DNA from: HRBIN12 sp964640965
Lineage (GTDB): Bacteria > Actinomycetota > UBA4738 > HRBIN12
Reading direction: 5' to 3'
Assembly: GCA_964640965.1 (NCBI GenBank)
Contig: CAZXJB010000014.1
Location: 1 to 30,677 of the forward strand
DNA length: 30,677 nucleotides
This document shows positions 1 to 7,173 of this stretch, one piece after another. The notes beneath the pieces were generated by a model. The model was not told the origin of the DNA, did not search any database, and saw only the letters and a list, made by a program, of their open reading frames with translations. A program made the position numbers and the translations under genes. Position 1 is the first letter of the stretch. Each line of letters begins with the position of its first letter.

Positions 1-2
1 CG

Positions 3-89
3 GGCCGGCGGGAGGACCCCCGGGAGGGCGGCGCGCGGCTCGCCGAGCACGCCGGCCCGTGGGTGCGGCGGGTCGCCCAGGGAGCCTGA
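3..89 (+). CDS. 3' end of an unidentified protein (partial)
   Basis: An open frame enters from the left edge and ends at a TGA at 87-89. The visible C-terminal tail is 28 residues and ends in GPWVRRVAQGA, rich in Arg, Gly and Ala. The next gene starts at 121 after a purine-rich GGAGGGGG stretch, so this piece could be the previous gene of the same operon. There is too little sequence to assign a family, and in DNA this GC-rich an open frame of this size can occur by chance. Confidence 0.35.
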   Translation, partial: GRREDPREGGARLAEHAGPWVRRVAQGA

Positions 90-120
90 TGGTGCGCGGC
101 CGTCCGGAGGGGGCCTGAGC

Positions 121-396
121 GTGCCGCGCCGCCACCGCCGCCGGCTCGAGGAGCCCGCGCCGCCCCCGCGACGGCCGACCTCCGAGGCGCCGCTGTGGGC
201 GCTCGTGCCCGAGGCGGACGTGCGCCGGGTCTCGGGCGAGCGGACGTACCGCTGCCCCGGATGCGACCACGAGATCCGGCCGGGGAGCTGGCACCTCGTC
301 GTCGTGCCGCACGAGGACGTCGACGCACGTCGTCACTGGCACGAGGGCTGCTGGCGGATCGAGCTTCGCCGGACGCGCGGTCGCGGCGGCCGCTGA
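121..396 (+). CDS. small zinc-ribbon-like actinobacterial protein of unknown function
   Basis: This is a 91-residue protein with a GTG start preceded by GGAGGGGG at about 106-113. The first 40 residues are basic and proline-rich and look disordered. The core carries CPGC at residues 45-48, and a His-rich end RRHWHEGCW supplies H72, H74 and C77. The pattern CxxC...HxxC suggests a single structural zinc site. Proteins with CPGC-x-(Q/H)-EI-x-PG and RRHWH-x-x-CW are common, short and uncharacterised in Actinobacteria; that family recognition is from memory. The role is unknown. It is followed after 22 bases by a histidine phosphatase gene with its own promoter-like box, so an operon is not certain. 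Confidence 0.75.
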   Translation: MPRRHRRRLEEPAPPPRRPTSEAPLWALVPEADVRRVSGERTYRCPGCDHEIRPGSWHLVVVPHEDVDARRHWHEGCWRIELRRTRGRGGR

Positions 397-405
397 GGAC
401 GGGGC

Positions 406-411
406 TATCAT
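406..411 (+). promoter_or_regulatory. TATCAT -10 box for leaderless transcription of the histidine phosphatase gene
   Basis: TATCAT lies exactly 7 bases before the ATG at 419, so transcription would begin at or next to the start codon. No -35 TTGACA-like hexamer is visible 16-18 bases upstream. The same geometry recurs elsewhere in this window. Confidence 0.55.
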
Positions 412-418
412 CGCCGCC

Positions 419-1108
419 ATGACGGCCGGGCGTCGGATCCTGTACCTCATCCGGCACGGTCGGGCGGACTACGGGACGCGGACCTTCCGCGAGACCCCCC
501 GCGGCCCGACGTTCGACCCACCGCTCGCGCCCGAGGGGCTCGAGCAGGCGCGGCTGCTCGCCCGACGCCTGCTCCGGCTGGAGCCGCAGCCGGCGGCCGT
601 TGCGTGCTCGCCGCTCCGCCGGGCCCTGGAGACCGTGGCGCCCTACGCCGAGGCGGCCGGGATCGAGGTCGCGGTGGTCGAGGATCTCGCCGAGGCCCAC
701 CTCGGCGAGTGGGAGCGCCTCACGTTCGAGGAGATCCTCGCCACCGACGAGGAGGTCGTGGAGCGGCTGCGCAACCAGGAGGCGATCTGGCACCGGGCCC
801 CCGGGGGCGAGCGCCTGCCGGAGTTCCGCGCTCGCGTGGGCGCGGCGATCGAGAACCTCCTCGCCGCCCACCCCGACGGCGATGTGCTCGTCGTCGCCCA
901 CGGCGGGGTGATCAACGCCTACGTCGGGCCGATCCTCGGCATCGACCACGAGATGTTCTTCCTGCCGGAGAACACCTCGCTGAACTCGGTCCTCGTCGAG
1001 GGGGACCGACGGCGGGTGCGGTTCCTGAACGACGTGCTGCACCTCACCGACCCCGAGCTGTTCGGGGCTCCCGAGGCCGAGCCGCGGCAGGAGGCTGCCT
1101 CCGGGTAG
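419..1108 (+). CDS. histidine phosphatase superfamily protein (phosphoglycerate mutase-like)
   Basis: A 229-residue protein. The N-terminal YLIRHGRAD gives the catalytic RHG motif whose His is phosphorylated in this superfamily. Around residue 60, CSPLRRALETV matches the usual second Arg motif. VVAHGGVINAYVG in the last third carries the second catalytic His. The standard motif is RHGE or RHGQ, so the Arg after the glycine is a variant. Substrate cannot be read from sequence; the family includes sugar-phosphate and nucleotide phosphatases and mutases. The last ~15 residues are an Ala/Glu-rich tail. The start is supported by the TATCAT box 7 bases upstream, and no good Shine-Dalgarno is seen, as expected for a leaderless mRNA. 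The SCP2-like gene follows 32 bases downstream. Confidence 0.88.
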   Translation: MTAGRRILYLIRHGRADYGTRTFRETPRGPTFDPPLAPEGLEQARLLARRLLRLEPQPAAVACSPLRRALETVAPYAEAAGIEVAVVEDLAEAHLGEWERLTFEEILATDEEVVERLRNQEAIWHRAPGGERLPEFRARVGAAIENLLAAHPDGDVLVVAHGGVINAYVGPILGIDHEMFFLPENTSLNSVLVEGDRRRVRFLNDVLHLTDPELFGAPEAEPRQEAASG

Positions 1109-1111
1109 ACT
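1106..1111 (+). promoter_or_regulatory. TAGACT -10-like box upstream of the SCP2-domain gene
   Basis: TAGACT overlaps the TAG stop of the preceding gene. A start site about 7 bases later would give a leader of roughly 22 bases holding the AGGAGG at 1131-1136. The SCP2 gene could therefore be transcribed alone as well as by read-through. Confidence 0.4.
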
Positions 1112-1140
1112 GCCCGCATCCCAGGCCACGAGGAGGCGAC

Positions 1141-1527
1141 GTGCCCGTCCGGTTCCTGTCCGACGAGTGGGTGGCGGAGCTCGAGGAGCGGCTGAACGCG
1201 AGCGAGGCCTTCCGCGAGCGGGCCGCCGGGGCCCGAGCGACGATCCAGCAGGTCATCACCGGCACGCCCGAGGGCGACCGCAGCTACTGGCTCCGCATCG
1301 AGGACGGCCGGGTGGACATGGGGCTCGGCGAGGCCGAGCACCCCGATGCGGTGATCACCCAGGACTACGAGACGGCGGCGCAGATGGCCCGCAGCGAGAT
1401 CAACCCGGTCTCGGCGTTCATGAGCGGCCGGCTGAAGATCAACGGGTCGATGATGCTGCTCATGCAGCTCCAGGGCGCGCTCGCGGAGCTGCCGAAGGCG
1501 ATCGCCGAGATGGACGTCGACTACTGA
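1141..1527 (+). CDS. SCP2 sterol-binding-domain-like protein
   Basis: A 128-residue protein from a GTG at 1141 with AGGAGG at 1131-1136, five bases away, which fixes the start over longer in-frame readings. The fold is suggested by the sequence order IEDGRVDMGLGEAEHPDAVIT, then a helix QMARSEINPVSAFMSGRLKINGS and a hydrophobic end MMLLMQLQGALAEL. The (F/I)MSGRLK(I/V)xG segment is typical of SCP-2 domain proteins, which form a hydrophobic pocket for lipids or acyl-CoA. The ligand is unknown. Its stop overlaps the stop of the convergent thioesterase gene by seven bases, leaving no room for an intergenic terminator. Both neighbours could act on acyl chains, which is an inference only. Confidence 0.8.
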   Translation: MPVRFLSDEWVAELEERLNASEAFRERAAGARATIQQVITGTPEGDRSYWLRIEDGRVDMGLGEAEHPDAVITQDYETAAQMARSEINPVSAFMSGRLKINGSMMLLMQLQGALAELPKAIAEMDVDY

Positions 1528-1952
1528 TCCCCCTCCAGGATCGCGAAGAGCGCGCTCGCCCGCGCGAGGAGCCGGTCCCGCTCGTCCACGACGTCGGCCT
1601 CGGCGTAGCCGGTCCGCCGTCCGCGCTTGACCACCTTCCCGCGGGCGAGGATGCGTCCGCCGCGTCCCGCCGCGAGGTAGGTGACGGAGAGCTGCGTGGT
1701 CACGTGCTGCGTCCCGGGCTCGAGCACGGTCCGGTACGCGAGCCCGGTCGCCGTGTCCGCGAGCGTCGCGATCACCCCGCCGTGCACGATGCCGAGCAGG
1801 TTCCGGTGCCGATCCTCGACCTCGAGGGCGACGTCCACCTCGCCCTCGGCCACGCGCTCGAGCGTCATGCCGAAGAACGAGCGGTGGAAGGCGGAGGCCG
1901 CGAAGCGCTGGCGGACCTCGGCGAGGCGGTCGGGCTCTGCCGTCGCGCCCAT
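1521..1952 (-). CDS. PaaI-type hotdog-fold acyl-CoA thioesterase
   Basis: A 143-residue protein. The motif GIVHGGVIATLADTATG near residues 53-69 is the HGG-x-x-x-x-x-D signature of PaaI-like hotdog thioesterases. It is followed by the usual TTQLSVTYLAAGRGGRILARGKVVKRGRRTGYAEADV strand-rich half. These enzymes hydrolyse acyl- or aroyl-CoA as homotetramers in the cytoplasm; the real substrate cannot be told. The gene starts 7 bases after the second permease stop, so it is the last gene of the transporter operon and probably co-transcribed. Its link to nucleoside uptake is not obvious. It ends in a 7-base convergent overlap with the SCP2 gene. Confidence 0.85.
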   Translation of the reverse strand: MGATAEPDRLAEVRQRFAASAFHRSFFGMTLERVAEGEVDVALEVEDRHRNLLGIVHGGVIATLADTATGLAYRTVLEPGTQHVTTQLSVTYLAAGRGGRILARGKVVKRGRRTGYAEADVVDERDRLLARASALFAILEGDQ

Positions 1953-1959
1953 CGGGTCC

Positions 1960-3234
1960 TCAGGAGGTCTGCTGCCCGCGGCGGTACGGCAGGCCGTCGG
2001 CGGCCGGCGGGCGCAGGCGCTGCGACGCCACCGTGAGCACGAGCAGCGTGGCGACGTACGGCGTGATGAAGATGAACTCGCGGGCGACGGTCTCCGTGAC
2101 GGCGTACCAGACGAGCATGAGCGCCCCGACGGCCAGGGCGATCCCCGCGCCGACGATGCGCCGCCGCCACGCGTACCAGACCCCGAGCACGAGGAGCGCG
2201 GCGCCGATGAACAGCAGCAGCGCGTGGATGGCCGCGTTCGAGCGCAGGTTCAGCGCGTCCGCGTAGCCGAACAGGCTCGCCGCCGCGGCGACCCCGGTCG
2301 GCCGCCAGTTCCCGAAGATCATCGCGGCGAGCCCGATGAACCCGCGCCCGCCGGTCTGCCCCTCGCGGTAGATCCCCGCGGCCTCGAGGACGAGGAAGGC
2401 GCCGGCCAGTCCCGCGAGCGCCCCCGAGATCACGACCCCGAGGTACTTCATGGTGTACACGCGCACGCCGAGGGACTCGGCCGCCCACGGGTTCTCCCCG
2501 GCCGAGCGCATCCGCAGCCCGAGCCGGGTCCGCCACAGGAACAGGAACGTGACCGGGACGAGGAGGATCGTGAGGACCGTCAGGACCGAGAGGTTGCGCA
2601 TGAGGCCGCCGAGGAGGCCCGCGAGATCGCCGATCAGGAACCAGTGCCGACGCTCGAGCCAGCCGAACAGGTCCGGCGTGTCGAGGCCGAAGAGGCCGCC
2701 GCCGGCGAGGAACGGCATCGTGAAGCGCGGCAGGGTGGCCGAGACCTGGGGGGACTGCGTGGCGCCGCCCCCATGGCCGGTGAAGGCGATGACCGAGAGG
2801 AACCGCGCGACGCCGGCGGCGATGATGTTGATCGCGACGCCGGAGACGATCTGGTTCACCCCGAAGGTCACGCTCGCCACGGCGTGGATGAGCGCCCCGA
2901 GCGCGCCGCCCGCGACGCCGAGGATGACGCCCCACCACGGCCCGTAGTGGACCCCGCCCCACGCGCCGAACCAGGTCCCGAGGATCATCATGCCCTCGAG
3001 CCCGATGTTGACGACGCCGGTGCGCTCCGCGTACAGACCGCCGAGCCCGGCGAGCAGGATCGGGACGGCGAGGCGGAGGGCCGCCCCGAACGTCCCGCTC
3101 GAGGTGAGGTCGTTCGCACCGGTCACGACCCGCACCACGGACATCCCGACGAGCAGGGCGCCGGAGAGCAGCAGCAGCCGCCGCGGGTCGATCCGGCGTC
3201 CGCGCTCGATCTCGCTCGGCCCCGCCCAGCTCAT
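1960..3234 (-). CDS. ABC transporter permease, nucleoside/simple-sugar type (second permease, NupC/YufQ-like)
   Basis: A 424-residue integral membrane protein with about ten hydrophobic segments. The block GLGGLYAERTGVVNIGLEGMMILGTWFGAW is the hallmark of BPD_transp_2 permeases that work with BMP-family lipoproteins. The EAA-like cytoplasmic loop reads LGLRMRSAGENPWAAESLGVRVYTMKY. An insertion of about 40 residues after ARFLSVIAFTG and a C-terminal extension with two more membrane segments make it longer than the classic ~310-residue form. The ATG overlaps the stop of the first permease (TCAT, 3231-3234), indicating translational coupling. It would pair with the first permease to form the channel for a nucleoside-like substrate. 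Confidence 0.9.
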   Translation of the reverse strand: MSWAGPSEIERGRRIDPRRLLLLSGALLVGMSVVRVVTGANDLTSSGTFGAALRLAVPILLAGLGGLYAERTGVVNIGLEGMMILGTWFGAWGGVHYGPWWGVILGVAGGALGALIHAVASVTFGVNQIVSGVAINIIAAGVARFLSVIAFTGHGGGATQSPQVSATLPRFTMPFLAGGGLFGLDTPDLFGWLERRHWFLIGDLAGLLGGLMRNLSVLTVLTILLVPVTFLFLWRTRLGLRMRSAGENPWAAESLGVRVYTMKYLGVVISGALAGLAGAFLVLEAAGIYREGQTGGRGFIGLAAMIFGNWRPTGVAAAASLFGYADALNLRSNAAIHALLLFIGAALLVLGVWYAWRRRIVGAGIALAVGALMLVWYAVTETVAREFIFITPYVATLLVLTVASQRLRPPAADGLPYRRGQQTS

Positions 3235-4334
3235 GCGACCACCGGCTCCTTCTCGCGCTCCAGGCGTCGGGTCTCCTCCGCGGCCACCTTCACCTCGGCC
3301 ACCTGCACGAGGCGCCGGACGACCTCGTAGGCGACGACGACGGAGAGGATGATCACGCCCTTCGTGATGACGATGACCTCCTTGGGGACCCCCTCGAGGT
3401 CCAGGATCTGCGCCGCACGGTCGACCCAGCCGAACAGCATCGCCGCGATCGCGATCCCCGCCGGGTGGTTGAGGCCGACGAGCGCGACCGCGATCCCGTC
3501 GAAGCCGAGCCCCGTCGGGAAGTCCAGCGTGTACGCGTGGAAGTAGCCGAACAGGTCGCTCATCCCGATGAGCCCGGCGATCGCGCCGGAGATCAGCATC
3601 GTCGTCACGATCATCCGGTTGGGATCGACGCCGGAGGCCTGGGCGGCGGTCGGGTTGATGCCGCTCGCGCGCAGGTCGTAGCCGAACCGCGTCCGCCACA
3701 CCAGCGCGTAGACGAGCACCCCCAGGACCGCCGCGATCACGACGAACGAGCGGAGGTCCTCGCCGCCGGTGACGAGGAGCGGCGGCAGCTGCCCCGAGGG
3801 CGGGATGGGCCGCGTGGCGATGAGCAGCTCCGAGCCGACCCTCGGCTTCCGCAGGTAGTTCGCGAGCAGGTACGCCCCGAGCCCGGTCGCGATGAAGTTC
3901 AGCATGATCGTCGCGACGACCTCGTGGACGCCGCGCTTGACCTTGAGCACGCCGGCGACGCCGGCCCAGGCCGCGCCGACGACCATGGCGACGAGGATGA
4001 TGAGCGCGATGTGCAGCACCGGCGGGAGCGCGACCGCCGCGCCGACCGAGGCCGACAGCAGCGCGGCGATGCGGTACTGGCCCTCGACGCCGATGTTGAA
4101 CAGGTTCATCTTGAAGCCGATCGCGACCGCGAGACCGGCGACGTAGAGCGGGACGGCGCGGTTCACCATCGACACGAGCGAGGTCGGCCGGATCCCGTAC
4201 CGCAGCATCGAGCGGAACGCTGCGGGCGGGCTCGCGCCGATCGCGACGAGGGCGATCGAGGAGACGAGGAAGGCGAGCGCGATCGCCGAGAGGGGCACGA
4301 GCAGCCACAGCAGCCGGATCCGCCAGCGCTTCAT
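3231..4334 (-). CDS. ABC transporter permease, nucleoside/simple-sugar type (first permease, NupB/YufP-like)
   Basis: A 367-residue membrane protein. The start MKRWRIRLLWLLVPLSAIALAF is a basic N-terminus leading into the first membrane helix. The block AVAIGFKMNLFNIGVEGQYRIAALL matches first-permease members of the BMP-linked ABC family. The cytoplasmic coupling loop is GYDLRASGINPTAAQASGVDPNRMI. The C-terminal ~30 residues are charged (EVKVAAEETRRLEREKEP) and probably cytoplasmic. ATG and the upstream TGA overlap in ATGA (4331-4334), as does its own stop with the next gene, so ATPase, permease 1 and permease 2 form one translationally coupled unit. Confidence 0.9.
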   Translation of the reverse strand: MKRWRIRLLWLLVPLSAIALAFLVSSIALVAIGASPPAAFRSMLRYGIRPTSLVSMVNRAVPLYVAGLAVAIGFKMNLFNIGVEGQYRIAALLSASVGAAVALPPVLHIALIILVAMVVGAAWAGVAGVLKVKRGVHEVVATIMLNFIATGLGAYLLANYLRKPRVGSELLIATRPIPPSGQLPPLLVTGGEDLRSFVVIAAVLGVLVYALVWRTRFGYDLRASGINPTAAQASGVDPNRMIVTTMLISGAIAGLIGMSDLFGYFHAYTLDFPTGLGFDGIAVALVGLNHPAGIAIAAMLFGWVDRAAQILDLEGVPKEVIVITKGVIILSVVVAYEVVRRLVQVAEVKVAAEETRRLEREKEPVVA

Positions 4335-5854
4335 CCGCCCGCCTCCCGGGCGCCGGTCATGTACGAGCCGAGCTCCTCGGGGGTGACCGTCGAGGGGTCC
4401 AGGCGCGCCACGAACCGGCCGCGGAGGATCACGTGGAGGGTGTCCGACAGGCCGATGAGCTCCTCGAGATCGGCCGAGATCAGCAGGAGCGCGAGCCCCG
4501 CCGCTCGGGCCGCGCGGATCTGCTCCCACACCGCGGCCTGTGCCCCCACGTCGATGCCCCGGGTCGGCTGCGCGGCGATGAGCACCCGCGGCGACGCGGC
4601 CATCTCGCGCCCGACGATGAACTTCTGCTGGTTGCCCCCCGAGAGCGCGAGCGCGGGCGTGTCCGGGCCCGGCGTCATCACGTGGTAGGCGCGGACGATC
4701 TCCACCGTGCGCGAGCGGGCGCCCGCGCGGTCCACGAAGGCACCTCTCGCGAACGGGGGCTGCGTCTGGTGACCGAGCATCGCGTTCTCCCACAGCGGCG
4801 AGGGGAGCAGGAGCCCCCACACGTGCCGGTCCTCGGGGATGTACCCGATGCCGGCCTCGCGCAGGCGTCGGGTCGACCAGGTCGTGACGTCCTCCCCCTC
4901 GAGCTCGATCGTCCCCGCGTCGGGGCGGCGCAGGCCCATGAGGGCCTCGACCAGCTCGCGCTGGCCGTTGCCCTCGACGCCGGCGATGCCGACGACCTCG
5001 CCGCGGCGGATCTCGAAGGAGACGTCCCGGAGCGCCCAGCGCTCCTCGACCCGGACGCCGAGCCCGCGCACCGCGAGCGCGACGTGCTCGGTGACCGTGA
5101 CCTCGCGCGTCTCCGGCGTGGGAAGCTCGGCTCCCACCATGAGCTCGGCCAGGCGGTGCACGTCGACCTCCTCCGGCTCCACCGTAGCCACGGTCCGGCC
5201 GGCGCGGATCACGGTGATCGTGTCGGCGATCTCGAGGACCTCGTCGAGCTTGTGCGAGATGAAGATGATCGTGACGCCGCGGGTGGCGAGGTCGCGCAGG
5301 TTGCGGAAGAGCTCCTCGACCTCCTGCGGGACGAGCACGGCCGTCGGCTCATCGAGGATGAGCGTGCGCGCGCCGCGGAACAGCACCTTGATGATCTCGA
5401 CGCGCTGGCGCTCGCCGACCGTGAGGTCCTCCACGCGCCGGTCGGGGTCGAGCGGCAGGCCGTAGGTCTCGGAGAGCTCACGGATCCGCCTGCGGGCCTC
5501 CTCGAACGCGAGCACGCCGGCGCGCGCCGGCTCCGAGCCCAGGACGACGTTCTCGAGGACCGTGAGGTTGTCGGCGAGCATGAAGTGCTGGTGGACCATG
5601 CCGATCCCCGCGGCGATGGCGTCCTTCGGCGAGCGGAAGTGCACCTCGCGGCCGTGGATCGCGACCCTGCCTCGGTCGGGACGGAGCATCCCGTAGAGGA
5701 TCTTCATCAGCGTCGACTTGCCGGCCCCGTTCTCGCCCACGATGGCGTGGATCTCCCCGGGGCGCACCGCCAGGTGGATGTCGTCGTTCGCGACGACGCC
5801 GGGGAAGGTCTTCGTGATCCCGGCGAGCTCGACGGCGGCGGTGCTCTGGCTCAT
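4331..5854 (-). CDS. ABC transporter ATPase with two nucleotide-binding domains, BMP/nucleoside uptake type
   Basis: A 507-residue protein with two fused ATPase domains. In domain 1, Walker A is GENGAGKS (40-47), the signature is LTVGERQ (144-150), Walker B is LILDE (165-169) and the switch His is in FISHKLDE. In domain 2 the Walker A position reads GVEGNGQRE and lacks the Lys, while the signature LSGGNQQK (404-411) is intact. The Walker B end is IAAQPTRGID, with Gln in place of the catalytic Glu. An asymmetric pair like this is normal for the nucleoside/BMP branch (YufO/NupA), so domain 2 probably binds but does not hydrolyse ATP well. GAGGAGA lies 7-13 bases before the ATG. A strong hairpin separates it from the binding-protein gene. 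Confidence 0.93.
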   Translation of the reverse strand: MSQSTAAVELAGITKTFPGVVANDDIHLAVRPGEIHAIVGENGAGKSTLMKILYGMLRPDRGRVAIHGREVHFRSPKDAIAAGIGMVHQHFMLADNLTVLENVVLGSEPARAGVLAFEEARRRIRELSETYGLPLDPDRRVEDLTVGERQRVEIIKVLFRGARTLILDEPTAVLVPQEVEELFRNLRDLATRGVTIIFISHKLDEVLEIADTITVIRAGRTVATVEPEEVDVHRLAELMVGAELPTPETREVTVTEHVALAVRGLGVRVEERWALRDVSFEIRRGEVVGIAGVEGNGQRELVEALMGLRRPDAGTIELEGEDVTTWSTRRLREAGIGYIPEDRHVWGLLLPSPLWENAMLGHQTQPPFARGAFVDRAGARSRTVEIVRAYHVMTPGPDTPALALSGGNQQKFIVGREMAASPRVLIAAQPTRGIDVGAQAAVWEQIRAARAAGLALLLISADLEELIGLSDTLHVILRGRFVARLDPSTVTPEELGSYMTGAREAGG

Positions 5855-5879
5855 CGATCTCCTCGCCCCGGACGGCGAC

Positions 5880-5913
5880 GGGGGCCCGAGGATGCTACCG
5901 CCCTCGGGCCCCC
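5880..5913 (-). terminator. 12-bp GC hairpin between the binding-protein and ATPase genes (attenuator or 3'-end stabiliser)
   Basis: GGGGGCCCGAGG at 5880-5891 and CCTCGGGCCCCC at 5902-5913 are exact reverse complements around a 10-base loop. The hairpin sits 17 bases after the lipoprotein stop, and no T-rich tail follows on the transcribed strand. I infer partial termination or protection of the lipoprotein mRNA end, so the binding protein could be made in excess over the membrane components, as in other binding-protein operons. Confidence 0.6.
5892..5897 (-). promoter_or_regulatory. possible internal -10 box (TAGCAT, minus strand) for the ATPase-permease genes
   Basis: On the minus strand the hairpin loop contains TAGCAT. 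A start 7 bases downstream would leave a leader of about 31 bases with the GAGGAGA ribosome site. TANNNT is a weak motif, so this is only a candidate second promoter. Confidence 0.25.
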
Positions 5914-5930
5914 GCGCGCGCGAGCCACGG

Positions 5931-7031
5931 TCAGCTCGTCGGGACCGTGATGGTGCCGTCGACGATCTGCTGCTTCAGGTCCTCGAGCTGCGAGGTGATG
6001 TCGTCGATGAAGCCCCCCGAGGTCGAGTACCCGACGCCGTCGCGGGCCAGGTCGAACGTGATGTAGCCGCCCTGGAAGTTGCCCTCGACCTCGGCCTTGA
6101 TGGTCTCGTAGACGGACACGTCGACCCGCTTCAGCATCGAGGTGAGGACGTAGGGCTGGAGCTCCTCCGGGACGGTCAGGTACTGGTCCGAGTCCACGCC
6201 GATGCCCCAGACGTGGGTGCCGGTCGCGTCCTCGTACTCCTTGGCCGCCTGGAACAGGCCGAGCCCCGAGCCGCCGGCGGCGTGGTACACGACGTCGGCG
6301 CCGGACTGGAACATGCTCGTCGCGATCTCCTTGGCCTTCGCGGGGTCGTTGAACCCGCTGAAGTCCGGCGGCTGGGAGATGTACTTCACGTCGATCTGGA
6401 TGTCGGGGTTGATGTGCTTGGCCCCGGCCTCGAACCCCGCCTGGAACTTGTGGATCAGGTCGATGTCGACCCCGCCGATGAAGCCCACGTGCCCGGTCTC
6501 GGACTTCAGGGCCGCCGCGGCGCCGACGAGGAAGGAGCCCTGCTCCTCGGCGAACAGGAGCGAGGCCACGTTGTCCTCGGGCGTGAGGTCGTGCGCGCCC
6601 GGGCAGTTGGCGGTGTCCTTGTTGATGAACCCGTCCACGTCGGCGAAGTGCACGTCGGGGTACTGGTTCCCCGCGGCACAGACCGACTCGGCGAACAGGA
6701 AGCCGACGCCGATGATGAGGTTCGCGCCCTCCTCCGCGAGGAGGCTGAGCAGCTCGGCGCGGTTCGTGCCGCCCTGGTTCGGCTCGAGCTCCTTCGGGGT
6801 GATCCCGAACTCCTGGGTGGCGCGGTCCAGGCCCGCCGCCGCCGAGTCGTTGAACGACAGGTCGCCGCGGCCGCCGATGTCGTAGACGAGGCCGATCGTG
6901 ATGCCCTCGCCGGGCTTCGCGCCGCCGGTCTCGCCGGTCGGTCCGGTCGCGCCGCCCTCCTCACCGCCGCAGGCCGCGGCGACGAGGGCGAGGACCGCGA
7001 CGAGGGAGAGCAGCCGTGCGGTCTTCCTCAT
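5931..7031 (-). CDS. BMP/PnrA family substrate-binding lipoprotein, likely nucleoside-binding
   Basis: A 366-residue lipoprotein precursor. The start at 7031 (MRKTARLLSLVAVLALVAAAC) gives a basic n-region, a hydrophobic core and a lipobox ending at C21. GGAGGAGAAGGGGGG upstream supports it over an in-frame ATG 24 codons earlier. A Gly/Thr-rich linker follows, then ITIGLVYDIGGRGDLSFNDSA, the N-terminal PnrA signature (DxSFN). The rest contains the expected two-lobe periplasmic-binding pattern, for example IIGVGFLFAES and GHVGFIGGVDIDLIHKFQAGFEAG. The family binds purine nucleosides or similar ligands outside the membrane and delivers them to the ABC permeases encoded next to it. Placement beside upp supports a nucleoside/nucleobase salvage role (inference). 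Confidence 0.92.
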   Translation of the reverse strand: MRKTARLLSLVAVLALVAAACGGEEGGATGPTGETGGAKPGEGITIGLVYDIGGRGDLSFNDSAAAGLDRATQEFGITPKELEPNQGGTNRAELLSLLAEEGANLIIGVGFLFAESVCAAGNQYPDVHFADVDGFINKDTANCPGAHDLTPEDNVASLLFAEEQGSFLVGAAAALKSETGHVGFIGGVDIDLIHKFQAGFEAGAKHINPDIQIDVKYISQPPDFSGFNDPAKAKEIATSMFQSGADVVYHAAGGSGLGLFQAAKEYEDATGTHVWGIGVDSDQYLTVPEELQPYVLTSMLKRVDVSVYETIKAEVEGNFQGGYITFDLARDGVGYSTSGGFIDDITSQLEDLKQQIVDGTITVPTS

Positions 7032-7060
7032 CCCTTCCCCCCTTCTCCTCCGAGCGTCCG

Positions 7061-7093
7061 AGCGCTCCCACGGGAGCGCTCCGGGGCGCTCCC
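7061..7093 (-). promoter_or_regulatory. overlapping alternative hairpins in the 5' leader of the transporter operon
   Basis: Reading the minus strand there are three consecutive units: GGGAGCGC (7093-7086), AGCGCTCCC (7080-7072) and GGGAGCGCT (7069-7061). The middle unit can pair with the one before it (8 bp) or with the one after it (9 bp, 2-base gap), but not both at once. They lie between the TATGAT box and the ribosome site, inside the predicted leader. They could form a switch, or the palindrome could be a protein operator. Confidence 0.5.
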
Positions 7094-7098
7094 GACGC

Positions 7099-7104
7099 AT
7101 CATA
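7099..7104 (-). promoter_or_regulatory. TATGAT -10 box of the nucleoside transporter operon
   Basis: On the minus strand TATGAT (7104 to 7099) matches TANNNT and is one base from TATAAT. A start 7 bases on would fall at about 7091-7092, giving a leader near 60 bases with the alternative hairpins and then the GGAGGAGAAGGGG ribosome site. A clear -35 is not seen. Confidence 0.55.
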
Positions 7105-7120
7105 CGTAAGGTGTGCCGAC

Positions 7121-7145
7121 CGGGGTTCGGGCCTGCGGAACCCCG
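7121..7145 (-). terminator. hairpin downstream of upp, likely terminator
   Basis: CGGGGTTC (7121-7128) and GAACCCCG (7138-7145) pair perfectly over a 9-base loop, 28 bases past the upp stop and just before the transporter promoter. There is no T-run on the minus strand after it, so termination efficiency is uncertain. It would separate upp from the transporter operon. Confidence 0.5.
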
Positions 7146-7173
7146 TCCGGCGGCTCGACCGGGCCCCTCCGGC

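Noticed and set aside
4331..5854. Degenerate second ATPase domain (no Walker A Lys, Gln for Glu) as a sign of a broken gene
   Set aside because: This asymmetry is characteristic of BMP-linked nucleoside ABC ATPases, and the frame is otherwise intact.
1681..6000. Long open frames of several hundred codons on the strand opposite the transporter genes
   Set aside because: Their translations are Arg/Ala/Pro/Glu-rich without domains and overlap genes with clear motifs. They are the expected shadows of very GC-rich coding DNA.
7032..7103. Earlier ATG (24 codons upstream) for the BMP lipoprotein
   Set aside because: It would destroy the lipoprotein signal peptide and overlaps the -10 box. The later ATG has a strong ribosome site.
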